NCBI GenBank assembly: GCA_027451645.1 | Contig: DAIDIX010000048.1 | Location: 1 to 9,935 of the forward strand | Length of the DNA stretch: 9,935 bases | Origin: Candidatus Dormiibacterota bacterium | Lineage (GTDB): Bacteria > Chloroflexota > Dormibacteria > Aeolococcales > Aeolococcaceae | Direction of reading: 5' to 3' | Part shown: in pieces, positions 1 through 6,370 of the stretch | Layout of the letters: each line of letters begins with the position of its first letter | Position numbering within the stretch: the first letter of the stretch is position 1 | The notes under the pieces: generated by a model | The model's database searches: none | Seen by the model: only the letters and a program-made list of their open reading frames with translations | Told to the model about the DNA's origin: nothing | Position numbers and translations under genes: made by a program

Positions 1-548
1 GAGCCGCCAATGAGAATCGGGGGATGGGGTGCATGAAGTGGCTGGGGATGATTGAGGAGCCGTTCAGCAGTGTAGTGCTCCCCCTGGAACGGAGCATAAT
101 CATCCCTCCACATCTGATGGGCAATCTGGAGTGTCTCCTCAAGGCGTTCAAACCGCTCACGCAGTGGGGGAAAAGCGAACCCGTATCCGCGGTGTTCCTC
201 CTCGTTCCAGGCTGCTCCAATGCCGAGATATGCACGGCCGCTGCTGAGGACATCCAGTGTTGTTGCAATCTTCACGAGGTGTGCAGGATTGCGATAGGTA
301 ACCCCTGTCACCATCGTTCCAAGGCTGATGCGTGAGGTGATGCCTGCCATGAATCCGAGAGTCGTCCATCCCTCGAGCATGTCGTGCTCTGCAGGTCCGA
401 CCATCGAGATCTGGAAGAAATGGTCCATGAACCAGATGCTTGCCATGCCTGCATCTTCTGCACGGCGGCCAATGGTGCGGAGATGGTCAGCAATGCGGGA
501 GGATCCTCCCTCCCAGGTGAAGTTGGGAACCTGCAGTCCAAGCTTCAT
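1..548 (-). CDS. LLM-class F420-dependent oxidoreductase, Rv1855c-like (TIGR03560 type), C-terminus cut off by window edge
   Basis: The minus-strand frame is open from the ATG at 548-546 to base 1, giving 182 residues. It begins MKLGLQVPNFTW and carries MDHFFQI (41-47), LEGWTTLGFMA (58-68), TGVTYRNP (81-88), TTLDVLSSGRAYLGIGAAW (96-114), PPLRERFERLEETLQI (127-142) and PPILIGG (176-182). This series is characteristic of the Rv1855c-like branch of luciferase-like monooxygenases, which are TIM-barrel enzymes generally predicted to use coenzyme F420. Members run to about 300 residues, so roughly 40% lies beyond the window. The start is supported by AGGAGG (complement of 555-560), 6 bases upstream. 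It diverges from the cysteine ligase gene. The substrate cannot be inferred. Family assignment is firm; the F420 cofactor is known for the family rather than shown here. Confidence 0.9.
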   Translation of the reverse strand, partial: MKLGLQVPNFTWEGGSSRIADHLRTIGRRAEDAGMASIWFMDHFFQISMVGPAEHDMLEGWTTLGFMAGITSRISLGTMVTGVTYRNPAHLVKIATTLDVLSSGRAYLGIGAAWNEEEHRGYGFAFPPLRERFERLEETLQIAHQMWRDDYAPFQGEHYTAERLLNHPQPLHAPHPPILIGG

Positions 549-632
549 ATCGCTCCTCCTCGCACATTGTCTTCCGTTATATCGTGCTGCATTCTAGTAT
601 CCCATGTGTGCTCACGTACAATGGAGCTGCAC
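549..632. promoter_or_regulatory. Divergent intergenic region with both ribosome binding sites
   Basis: These 84 bases separate two divergent starts and must hold the promoters for both genes unless those lie inside the coding regions. The minus-strand ribosome site AGGAGG (complement of 555-560) is strong. On the plus strand GGAG at 623-626 sits 6 bases before the ATG at 633. A possible minus-strand promoter is TTGTAC (complement of 616-621) with TAGAAT (complement of 591-596), but the 19-base spacing is long. On the plus strand TAGTAT (595-600) is a possible -10 with only a poor -35. The ribosome sites are convincing; the promoters are guesses. Confidence 0.4.
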
Positions 633-1865
633 ATGGAACTCTATAACACAGCGACTGCCTCGAAGGAGCATCTTGACCTTGGTCACGAGGTTTCCCTGTA
701 CGTGTGTGGCATCACACCATATGCTGCGACCCATCTTGGACATGCATTCACATACCACACGTTCGATGTGCTGACGAGAATACTCCAGCACGATGGGCAC
801 AGTGTCAACAGTGTGAGGAATGTCACGGATGTGGATGATGACATCTTCCGGGTGAGCCGGGAGCGGAGTGTTCCTGTCGACCAGCTCGTGTCATCCGAGA
901 TGGAGATCTTCCATACGGACTGCCATGCACTGAACATGCTCCCCGTCACCCATGAGCCGTACGCTTCCGGTGCCATTGAGGCAATGATTGCCCGGGTTGG
1001 CGAGCTTGTTGCATGCGGAGCAGCATATGTTGTTGGTGGAACCGTGTACTTTTCCGTGGATTCCTTCCCTTCATACGGACAGGTATCCCACTACGACACA
1101 TCCACAATGCGTTCCCTCTCCCGACTGCGGGGTGCGAACCCCGATGATCCGAACAAGAGGAATCCTCTTGATTTCATTCTCTGGCAGCCGGAGGCACCTG
1201 GCGAGAAGAGCTGGGATTCACCATGGAGCAGCGGCCGTCCAGGATGGCACATCGAGTGCTCCACCCTGGCAGAGAGCCTTCTTGGTCTTCCTGTGGACAT
1301 CCATGGTGGCGGAGAGGATCTCATCTATCCGCACCATGAGTCAGAGGCAGCCCAGGCTGAGGCATGCAGCACCTCGACCACATTTGTCCGGTACTGGGCG
1401 CATGTGTCACATGTTGCCTATGAGGGAGAGAAGATGAGCAAATCCCTTGGGAACCTCATCTTTGCCCGTGACCTGCGTGCACAAAGCGGTGCACGGGCTG
1501 TCCGGTATTTCCTGTCGCAATTTCACTACAGGACATCGTGGGAATATGTCGACTCCCTTTTCGCACATGCTGCAGGAAAGTTCGCACATCTTGATGTTCT
1601 GTGTGATGCGGATGCCCGGATCGAAGAGACGGCAGCGGAGGAGCTCGCTTCCGAGGTGCTCAATCATCTCAGGAATGATCTTGATACTGTGAGCGCTGCA
1701 GCTGCGATTGCAGATTTCATTGAGAAGGCAGCAGGCCACCAGTCTTCCCAGGGATCTCCTCTCAGGACAGTCATCGACCCGCTCTGGGAACTCATTGGCA
1801 TTGCACCGAAGGTGCCAGCCGCCACACCATCACACGGAGTACCACATCATGGAACAGTCGCATAG
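633..1865 (+). CDS. cysS: Short cysteinyl-tRNA synthetase-like cysteine ligase (CysS/MshC family)
   Basis: This class I ligase of 410 residues would activate cysteine with ATP and pass it to an acceptor: tRNA-Cys if it is CysRS, or glucosaminyl-inositol in mycothiol synthesis if it is MshC. Visible motifs are YVCGITPYAATHLGHA (23-38, HIGH-type), NVTDVDDD (63-70), GRPGWHIECS (201-210), DIHGGG (222-227), PHHESE (233-238) and KMSKS (267-271). C25, C209, H234 and E238 match the zinc ligands of E. coli CysRS, the last three at the same numbers. DIHGGG, E238 and KMSKSLGN favour CysRS; CGITP..ATHLGHA and the length near 410 resemble MshC. E. coli CysRS has about 460 residues, and the distal anticodon-binding part looks missing here. 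The ATG at 633 is chosen because GGAG lies 6 bases upstream; the in-frame ATG at 621 has no ribosome site. Its 3' end overlaps cdd. Confidence 0.85.
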   Translation: MELYNTATASKEHLDLGHEVSLYVCGITPYAATHLGHAFTYHTFDVLTRILQHDGHSVNSVRNVTDVDDDIFRVSRERSVPVDQLVSSEMEIFHTDCHALNMLPVTHEPYASGAIEAMIARVGELVACGAAYVVGGTVYFSVDSFPSYGQVSHYDTSTMRSLSRLRGANPDDPNKRNPLDFILWQPEAPGEKSWDSPWSSGRPGWHIECSTLAESLLGLPVDIHGGGEDLIYPHHESEAAQAEACSTSTTFVRYWAHVSHVAYEGEKMSKSLGNLIFARDLRAQSGARAVRYFLSQFHYRTSWEYVDSLFAHAAGKFAHLDVLCDADARIEETAAEELASEVLNHLRNDLDTVSAAAAIADFIEKAAGHQSSQGSPLRTVIDPLWELIGIAPKVPAATPSHGVPHHGTVA

Positions 1866-2298
1866 GGAAACCTTGCTTGCCAAGCTTGCTGACCTCACGG
1901 ATCCGCTGTGGAGGGACCTTGGTGCGAAGGCAGTTGCAATGAGTGACCATGCGTACATTCCTGCATCAGCGTTTCCTGTGGGAGCAGCACTTCTCACTGA
2001 AGAGGGGGCTGTGATCGGGGGGTGCAATGTTGAGAATGGAAGCTATGGCCTCACTGTCTGTGCAGAGCGCACAGCAGCATTTGCTGCCGTTGCACACGAG
2101 GGTCCGACAATGCGGATTGCACGGATTGCAGTGTACGGAACTGCCTTCACTACATCACCATGTGGCGCATGCAGACAGGTCATTGCCGAGTTTGCTGCTC
2201 CCGATACGCCTGTGATGTTTGTCGAGGAAGGCATGTGGCACGTGCATCCTCTCCATGACCTCCTCCCCATCCCATTCGTCTTCTCACGGAGCAGATAG
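1849..2298 (+). CDS. cdd: Cytidine deaminase
   Basis: This 149-residue protein is a zinc-dependent (deoxy)cytidine deaminase, converting the substrate to (deoxy)uridine plus ammonia in cytoplasmic pyrimidine salvage. It has the full family signature: FPVGAALL (42-49), GGCNVENGSYGLTVCAERTA (57-76) and PCGACRQ (104-110). C71, C105 and C108 are the expected zinc ligands and E73 the catalytic glutamate; N60 and E62 are the usual ribose contacts. The size fits the small tetrameric Cdd class, with the usual LLP-x-PF ending. The ATG at 1849 is preceded by GGAG at 1836-1839, 9 bases away, and the homology begins just after it. The frame is open further upstream, but only as a shadow of the preceding gene. 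The 17-base overlap with the ligase gene suggests translational coupling. The next gene, pdp, converges and can act on the product. Confidence 0.95.
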   Translation: MEQSHRETLLAKLADLTDPLWRDLGAKAVAMSDHAYIPASAFPVGAALLTEEGAVIGGCNVENGSYGLTVCAERTAAFAAVAHEGPTMRIARIAVYGTAFTTSPCGACRQVIAEFAAPDTPVMFVEEGMWHVHPLHDLLPIPFVFSRSR

Positions 2299-2309
2299 GG
2301 CAGCTGCTC
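2289..2309. repeat. Small inverted repeat between convergent cdd and pdp
   Basis: GAGCAG (2289-2294) and CTGCTC (2304-2309) form a 6-bp stem with a 9-base loop, spanning both stop codons. Only 9 bases separate the two genes, so any transcription end signal must overlap coding sequence. There is no U-tract on either strand, so it is not a standard intrinsic terminator. It may be chance. Confidence 0.25.
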
Positions 2310-3618
2310 AGGCACCAACCATCTCAAGGATTGGGGATGGCGCTGCATGGCCTGGCCTGTTCTCGAGAGGACAGGCTTCACGGAGCTGCTCAACCCATGG
2401 TGTCTCATCCCCAGGCGCATTGGTGAAGAGTGTTGCCAGGACATCGCCAGCCTGTACCGTGACTCCAGGACTCACATGGAGGACAATGCCTGCACTCGGG
2501 TCAATGGAGTCCTCCTTGGTTTCCCGTCCAGCTCCGAGTTCCATGGCGAGATGTCCAAGCATGAGTGCATGGACAGCACTGACAGTTCCCGCATGGGAAG
2601 CTGTCACATCGATTGAACGTGCTGCCTGTGGGAGAAGCGAAGGATCATCAATTGTGCGAATGTCACCGCCCTGGGCAGCAATCCACTCCCTGAAGACTTC
2701 CCATGCTCGTCCGGAATGGATGGCATTGCGGATACGTTCCAGGCCATTCTTCTCATCGAGACCAGGCTCGAGTGCATGGAGCATCGAGAGAGAAGCTGAC
2801 TCGCACACAGCAACAAAGTCCGTGGGACCCATCCCATGGAGTGTGGCAATAGCCTCCTGGACCTCAAGGGCATTGCCAATGGCATGGCCAAGAGGAGCAT
2901 CCATGGCAGAGAGCATGCAGTGGACACGGCGATCCATTGTGTCACCGATGCGTATGGCAAGGTGGGCAAACTCCCTGGCCTCATCAAGTGTGCGGAAGAA
3001 TGCACCCTCACCCACCTTCACATCGAGGGAGATGGCATCAGTGGCTACTGCAAGCTTCTTGCTCATGATCGATGAGGCAATGAGGGGAAGGGAACGTACT
3101 GTGGCAGTTGCATCACGAAGTGCGTACAGCAGCTTGTCTGCGGGAACAATGTTCTCTGTGGGACTTGCCACTGCAACACCGATGCGGCTCACAATATCGA
3201 GGAAGGTATCCTGGTCGATCGAGGTCCTGTAGCCTGGTATCGATTCGAGCTTGTCGAGCGTTCCACCTGTGTGGCCAAGCCCCCTTCCACTAAGCTTCGG
3301 AACTGCATACCCAAGTGAAGCGACAAGCGGTGCGACAACGAGAGTTGTCTTGTCTCCGACACCTCCTGTGGAATGCTTGTCAATGGATTTTTTGCCAAGG
3401 CCCCTGCAGTCAATGATGTCACCGGAGTCGATCATTGCCTTTGTGAGTGCAAGAGTCTCATCGAAGGTCATGCCATGCCAGACAACTGCCATTGCAAATG
3501 AAGCCATCTGGTAGTCGGGGATGCTGCCCTCGCAGTACCCATCGATGAGAAAGCGGATTTCGTCTTCCTCAAGTGGCTCTCCATCCCGCTTCCGTTCGAG
3601 AATTTCCACTGTCCGCAT
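2308..3618 (-). CDS. pdp: Pyrimidine-nucleoside (thymidine) phosphorylase
   Basis: This 436-residue enzyme of nucleoside phosphorylase family II cleaves (deoxy)uridine and thymidine with phosphate to the base and (deoxy)ribose-1-phosphate. The family signature SGRGLGHTGGTLDKLE lies at 110-125. KHSTGGVGD (81-89) is the phosphate-binding segment. R168, S183 and K187, in LRD and IASSIMSKK, match the pyrimidine-binding residues of Geobacillus PyNP at the same numbers. Length agrees with PyNP and DeoA (about 434-440). The close match to Bacillus-type PyNP favours broad uridine/thymidine use over strict thymidine phosphorylase (deoA). The frame extends upstream, but the ATG at 3618 is chosen because AAAGGAG (complement of 3627-3633) lies 8 bases before it and the protein begins MRTVEILERKRDG as in relatives. 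The gene converges on cdd and diverges from the next phosphorylase gene. Confidence 0.94.
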   Translation of the reverse strand: MRTVEILERKRDGEPLEEDEIRFLIDGYCEGSIPDYQMASFAMAVVWHGMTFDETLALTKAMIDSGDIIDCRGLGKKSIDKHSTGGVGDKTTLVVAPLVASLGYAVPKLSGRGLGHTGGTLDKLESIPGYRTSIDQDTFLDIVSRIGVAVASPTENIVPADKLLYALRDATATVRSLPLIASSIMSKKLAVATDAISLDVKVGEGAFFRTLDEAREFAHLAIRIGDTMDRRVHCMLSAMDAPLGHAIGNALEVQEAIATLHGMGPTDFVAVCESASLSMLHALEPGLDEKNGLERIRNAIHSGRAWEVFREWIAAQGGDIRTIDDPSLLPQAARSIDVTASHAGTVSAVHALMLGHLAMELGAGRETKEDSIDPSAGIVLHVSPGVTVQAGDVLATLFTNAPGDETPWVEQLREACPLENRPGHAAPSPILEMVGA

Positions 3619-3675
3619 GCCAGTCGCTCCTTTCATGTCAGGCACAGTCCCAGAGAAATGAGGACAATAACCTGT
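3619..3675. promoter_or_regulatory. 57-base divergent gap between the two phosphorylase genes
   Basis: The gap contains a strong minus-strand ribosome site AAAGGAG (complement of 3627-3633) for pdp and a weaker plus-strand site GAGGA (3660-3664), 11 bases before the ATG at 3676. It is too short for two fully separate promoters, so those probably overlap or extend into the coding regions. No convincing -35/-10 pair was found. The geometry would suit joint control by one nucleoside-sensing repressor, but no operator palindrome is seen. Confidence 0.4.
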
Positions 3676-4464
3676 ATGAAGGAATACCACATCCAACTTG
3701 CCAGAGGTGATGTCGGACGATACGTCCTCCTCCCCGGAGATCCAGCACGGAGTGCACTCATTGCTGAGCACTTCGATGATGCGCACCATGTTGCATCAAA
3801 TCGGGAGTTCACAACCTATACGGGTACCCTTTCGGGAGTCCCGGTGAGCGTGTGCTCAACGGGGATTGGAAGTGCATCCACTGCCATTGCTGTCGAGGAA
3901 CTCCTCAGATGTGGTGCAGATACGTTCATCCGTGTTGGAACATGCGGTGGACTCGACCCGACCCTGAGGCGGGGAGAGCTCATTGTCATGCAGTCAGCAG
4001 TCCGGGCAGAGGGCACCTCGAAGCAGTATGTTCCCATCGAGTTCCCTGCAGTAGCGAATACAGCTGTCACTGCAATGCTTGAGCGGGCCTGCCGTGAAAC
4101 CGGCTCCCGGTACCGGATAGGCACAACTGTCTCAGTGGATTCCTTCTACAGTGAAATCCAGCCAGAGACCATACCCATTGCACAGGAGATGGAGGACGCA
4201 TATGCGTCATGGAAGCGGTCCGGTGTCATTGCTGCTGAGATGGAATGCGGAGTGCTGTTTCCGCTCGCACATATACGGCATGCACGTGCAGGAGCACTGT
4301 GCGTGATTGTCGATGAGGCAGAAGATGAATCAATGCCCGATCACGAGCTCCTTCCGATGGACCGGCTCCTTGTCACAGTGACACAGGCACTTCGCGATCT
4401 CATTGCCTACGACAGCGAAAAGGCGCATGGGAGTCTCCTTTCCTCCCTGACAGCAGCCATGTAA
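3676..4464 (+). CDS. udp: Uridine phosphorylase-family nucleoside phosphorylase
   Basis: This 262-residue protein belongs to nucleoside phosphorylase family I (PNP/UDP), cleaving a nucleoside with phosphate to base plus pentose-1-phosphate. Family marks are VLLPGDPAR (17-25, phosphate loop), SNREFTTYTG (41-50), VCSTGIGSASTAIAVEEL (59-76), FIRVGTCG (84-91, R86 phosphate contact) and EMEC (188-191, ribose contact). Segments such as SxREFTT, CSTGIG..STxIAVEEL and EFPAVA resemble E. coli Udp closely. However, the Udp uracil-binding Q-x-R (QER after FYPG) is not clearly kept: the region reads FYSEIQPE. Also, D213 in VIVDE sits where Udp has Asn and where purine phosphorylases keep an Asp. Uridine is the best guess from context, but purine activity is possible. 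The ATG at 3676 fits homologues; the in-frame ATG at 3658 would add six residues and has a poorer ribosome site. Confidence 0.88.
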   Translation: MKEYHIQLARGDVGRYVLLPGDPARSALIAEHFDDAHHVASNREFTTYTGTLSGVPVSVCSTGIGSASTAIAVEELLRCGADTFIRVGTCGGLDPTLRRGELIVMQSAVRAEGTSKQYVPIEFPAVANTAVTAMLERACRETGSRYRIGTTVSVDSFYSEIQPETIPIAQEMEDAYASWKRSGVIAAEMECGVLFPLAHIRHARAGALCVIVDEAEDESMPDHELLPMDRLLVTVTQALRDLIAYDSEKAHGSLLSSLTAAM

Positions 4465-4505
4465 CAGGTTGGTTCGCGTGCGAAGGTGAAAGGGCATTCT
4501 GCCGC

Positions 4506-4621
4506 TATACTGAACCGTATCCAGAACATGGATGCGGCCCCGAGAGGGGGCTCGTCCTGGCCTGGGGGGAGTTGTACGGAAGAGTCTGTGACTGCGTGAT
4601 GCATACAACTCAGCCCTTCGG
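4506..4621 (+). promoter_or_regulatory. Possible promoter and hairpin-rich leader upstream of the YHS permease
   Basis: The 228-base gap between the phosphorylase and permease genes holds no credible gene. TATACT (4506-4511) is a good -10, but no -35 stands out. Three structures follow. The first is a 9-bp stem, CCGTATCCA (4515-4523) with TGGATGCGG (4529-4537), loop GAACA. The second is CCCC-GAGA-GGGG (4538-4549). The third is a long stem pairing GAGTTGTA (4569-4576) with TACAACTC (4604-4611), extended by GGG (4566-4568) with CCC (4614-4616) across a 2-base bulge, and enclosing AGTC-TGT-GACT (4583-4593). CCC-TTCG-GGG (4614-4623) competes with that extension. There is no U-tract, so the first hairpins are not classical terminators. 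No riboswitch class was recognised. Confidence 0.4.
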
Positions 4622-4692
4622 GGTACGATACCTTGAGAGACGTGAGTTGCTGCATGTCCACAATGGGATGCAGCAGAGAGGACTTCCTGGGT

Positions 4693-6300
4693 ATGTGGTC
4701 AATCGCTGACAGTGTGGGGATGGGGATTGCACGTGGTCTCCTTGATGCCCTTGAAATGATCTGGGCAACAGGCTGGGTGCTCATTCTCGGATTTGCCCTG
4801 TCAGGAATTGTCCAGTCGTTTGTGAGCCGGAACACAATGGAACGCATGCTCGGAAATCATGGACCAGCTGCCACAGTCCGCGCATCCTTCTTCGGCATGA
4901 TCTCCTCATCGTGCTCATATGCAGCTTCCGCCATGACACGCGCACTCATTGCTCGCGGGGCTGACATGATTGCTGCACTGGAGTTCATGGTCGCTTCGAC
5001 GAATCTCGTTGTTGAGCTGGGTCTTGCACTCCTCATCCTCATGGGGTGGCAGTTTCTCCTTGGGGAATATGTTGGTGGAGCAATCATGATCGTCATCATT
5101 GCCCTTTTGGGAGTGGTGTTTCTTCGGGGACGTGCAGTTGATGCCACTCGGGCACGTCTTCGTGAGCAGGATGCTCATGTGCATGCCAATCTTCCTTCCG
5201 TACAGTCCGGAGGGAAAATCCTTCAGGATCGGCGGAAGTGGGTGGATGCAGCTACATATACGGTTGCAGATCTTACGATGCTCCGGAGGGAGCTCCTTAT
5301 CGGCTTTGTCATAGCAGGACTCATCATGGCCAATGTGCCCAATGCGTTCTGGAATGCAGCTTTCATCCACGGTCATGGAATGCTCACGCTCATCGAAAAT
5401 GCCATTGTGGCTCCAGCCATAGCAGTAGTGAGCTTTGTGTGCTCAGTGGGCAATGTCCCGCTAGCAGCTGCACTGTGGGTGGGAGGTATCAGCTTTGGGG
5501 GAGTGCTGAGCTTCATCTTTGCGGATCTCATTGCATTTCCCCTCATCCTCGCCTACCGGAAGATGTATGGATGGAGGGTTGCGCTGCGGATCGTTGCACT
5601 CCTCTGGATAACGATGTCGATCGCAGGAATACTGACTGACCTCATCTTCTCAGCATTTCACCTCGTCCCAAGCTCCCATCACCTCGCAGCAACAATCTCT
5701 TCCCCTGGCATCGGCACTGCCATTCTCAATATGGTTTCCCTTCTTGTGCTGGGTACACTGTTCTGGCTTTCAAGGAAGCGCGAGTGGGCAACTGCAGAGC
5801 AGTATGCGAGGGATCCCATCTGTGGCATGCAGGTCGAGCGTGCACTTGCTCCTGCAACTGCAGTCCAGGACGGAAAGACCTGGTACTTCTGCAGCGATGG
5901 ATGCAGGGAACGGTTTCTTGCAGGAGAACATGGCAAGAGTGGCATGCCACAATCACACTCTTCCCGTCACCTGGAAACAGATCCTGTCTGTGGCATGACT
6001 GTCGATCCCGAAGCGCAGCCTCAGACACGAACGCTTGGGGACACGACATACTATTTCTGCAGTGATAACTGTGCAGCTGCCTTTGATGAACAGCATGAGT
6101 CGAGTGATGAGGAGATTAAGGAGTCTGCCATGAATACACTTCCTGCAACTGCTGTGGATCCGATCTGCTCCATGACAGTGATACCATCACCTGCAACCCC
6201 AAAGCGGGAGCGGGACGGGATGTCGTACTACTTCTGCTGTGAGGGATGTGCGAAGAGGTTCGAGGAACAGACGAAGCCTGTTGCACATGAGCACCAGTAG
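4693..6300 (+). CDS. COG0701 (DUF318) permease with three C-terminal YHS domains, putative metal efflux
   Basis: This 535-residue inner-membrane protein has an N-terminal permease half of about eight membrane segments (roughly 20-360). It carries the paired family motifs SSSCSYAA (71-78) and FVCSVGNVPLA (248-258), plus STNLVVELG...MGWQF (102-121). It ends in three YHS modules: DPICGM at 374 with C400/C404, DPVCGM at 430 with C456/C460, and DPICSM at 489 with C515/C519. YHS modules are small cysteine domains often joined to heavy-metal transporters, and COG0701 permeases include metal and arsenical exporters. Copper or another soft metal is an inference. The ATG at 4693 has AGAGGA 10 bases upstream. 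Earlier in-frame starts (TTG 4633, ATG 4654, ATG 4663) would add a cysteine-containing leader of up to 20 residues. The gene heads a same-strand run with the MFS and two small membrane proteins. Confidence 0.85.
   Translation: MWSIADSVGMGIARGLLDALEMIWATGWVLILGFALSGIVQSFVSRNTMERMLGNHGPAATVRASFFGMISSSCSYAASAMTRALIARGADMIAALEFMVASTNLVVELGLALLILMGWQFLLGEYVGGAIMIVIIALLGVVFLRGRAVDATRARLREQDAHVHANLPSVQSGGKILQDRRKWVDAATYTVADLTMLRRELLIGFVIAGLIMANVPNAFWNAAFIHGHGMLTLIENAIVAPAIAVVSFVCSVGNVPLAAALWVGGISFGGVLSFIFADLIAFPLILAYRKMYGWRVALRIVALLWITMSIAGILTDLIFSAFHLVPSSHHLAATISSPGIGTAILNMVSLLVLGTLFWLSRKREWATAEQYARDPICGMQVERALAPATAVQDGKTWYFCSDGCRERFLAGEHGKSGMPQSHSSRHLETDPVCGMTVDPEAQPQTRTLGDTTYYFCSDNCAAAFDEQHESSDEEIKESAMNTLPATAVDPICSMTVIPSPATPKRERDGMSYYFCCEGCAKRFEEQTKPVAHEHQ
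6118..6132 (+). promoter_or_regulatory. Internal ribosome site and in-frame ATG before the third YHS module
   Basis: AAGGAG (6118-6123) lies 6 bases before an in-frame ATG (6130-6132) inside the permease gene. Starting there would yield a soluble 56-residue protein, MNTLPATAVDPICSM onward, holding exactly one YHS module and ending at the permease stop at 6300. This is as good as any ribosome site in the window. It may be an internal start, or a relic of a separate small YHS gene that fused to the permease. Lysine and glutamate codons can also produce such a sequence by chance. Confidence 0.35.
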
Positions 6301-6322
6301 GCTGTGCGCCTGCATTCACTGG

Positions 6323-6363
6323 CATGGGGTGAAGTGGAGATTCCCATGATGTGGTTCATGGGA
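6323..6363 (+). promoter_or_regulatory. Competing hairpins masking the MFS ribosome site
   Basis: The 70-base gap between the permease and MFS genes contains TCCCATGA (6342-6349) and TCATGGGA (6356-6363), a perfect 8-bp stem with loop TGTGGT. The right arm includes GGGA (6360-6363), the only ribosome-binding candidate for the GTG start at 6371. An earlier CATGGG (6323-6328) can pair instead with CCCATG (6343-6348), which would free the ribosome site. Mutually exclusive pairing of this kind is typical of translational switches. There is no U-tract. As a near-palindrome, TCCCATGA/TCATGGGA could also be a DNA operator. Confidence 0.4.
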
Positions 6364-6370
6364 TACTGCC

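Noticed and set aside
24..597. Plus-strand frames at 24-335 and 328-597
   Set aside because: They are antisense to the F420-type oxidoreductase, which has continuous family-specific motifs on the minus strand from 548 to 1.
2219..3232. Long 337-residue plus-strand open frame antisense to pdp
   Set aside because: It lies almost wholly opposite a gene with exact catalytic signatures, is rich in Ser/Arg/Met of low-complexity character, and has no recognisable domain. It is a shadow of GC-rich coding sequence.
4515..4549. Intrinsic terminator of the nucleoside phosphorylase gene
   Set aside because: Two GC-rich hairpins are present, but no run of T follows; GGCTCGTCC comes next. It was kept as a structured leader candidate.
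4561..4640. yybP-ykoY (manganese) or other known riboswitch
   Set aside because: GGGGGGAG superficially resembles the manganese riboswitch start, but the later conserved segments (GTCGTCA and GAGACC-type) are absent, so no class can be named.
4407..4847. 146-residue minus-strand frame covering the phosphorylase-permease gap
   Set aside because: It runs opposite both flanking genes, has no recognisable motif or good ribosome site, and the gap is better explained as a leader with hairpins.
5812..6270. Tandem YHS segments as a DNA repeat
   Set aside because: The similarity is at protein level (cysteine motifs). The nucleotide sequences differ too much to be called a recent DNA duplication.
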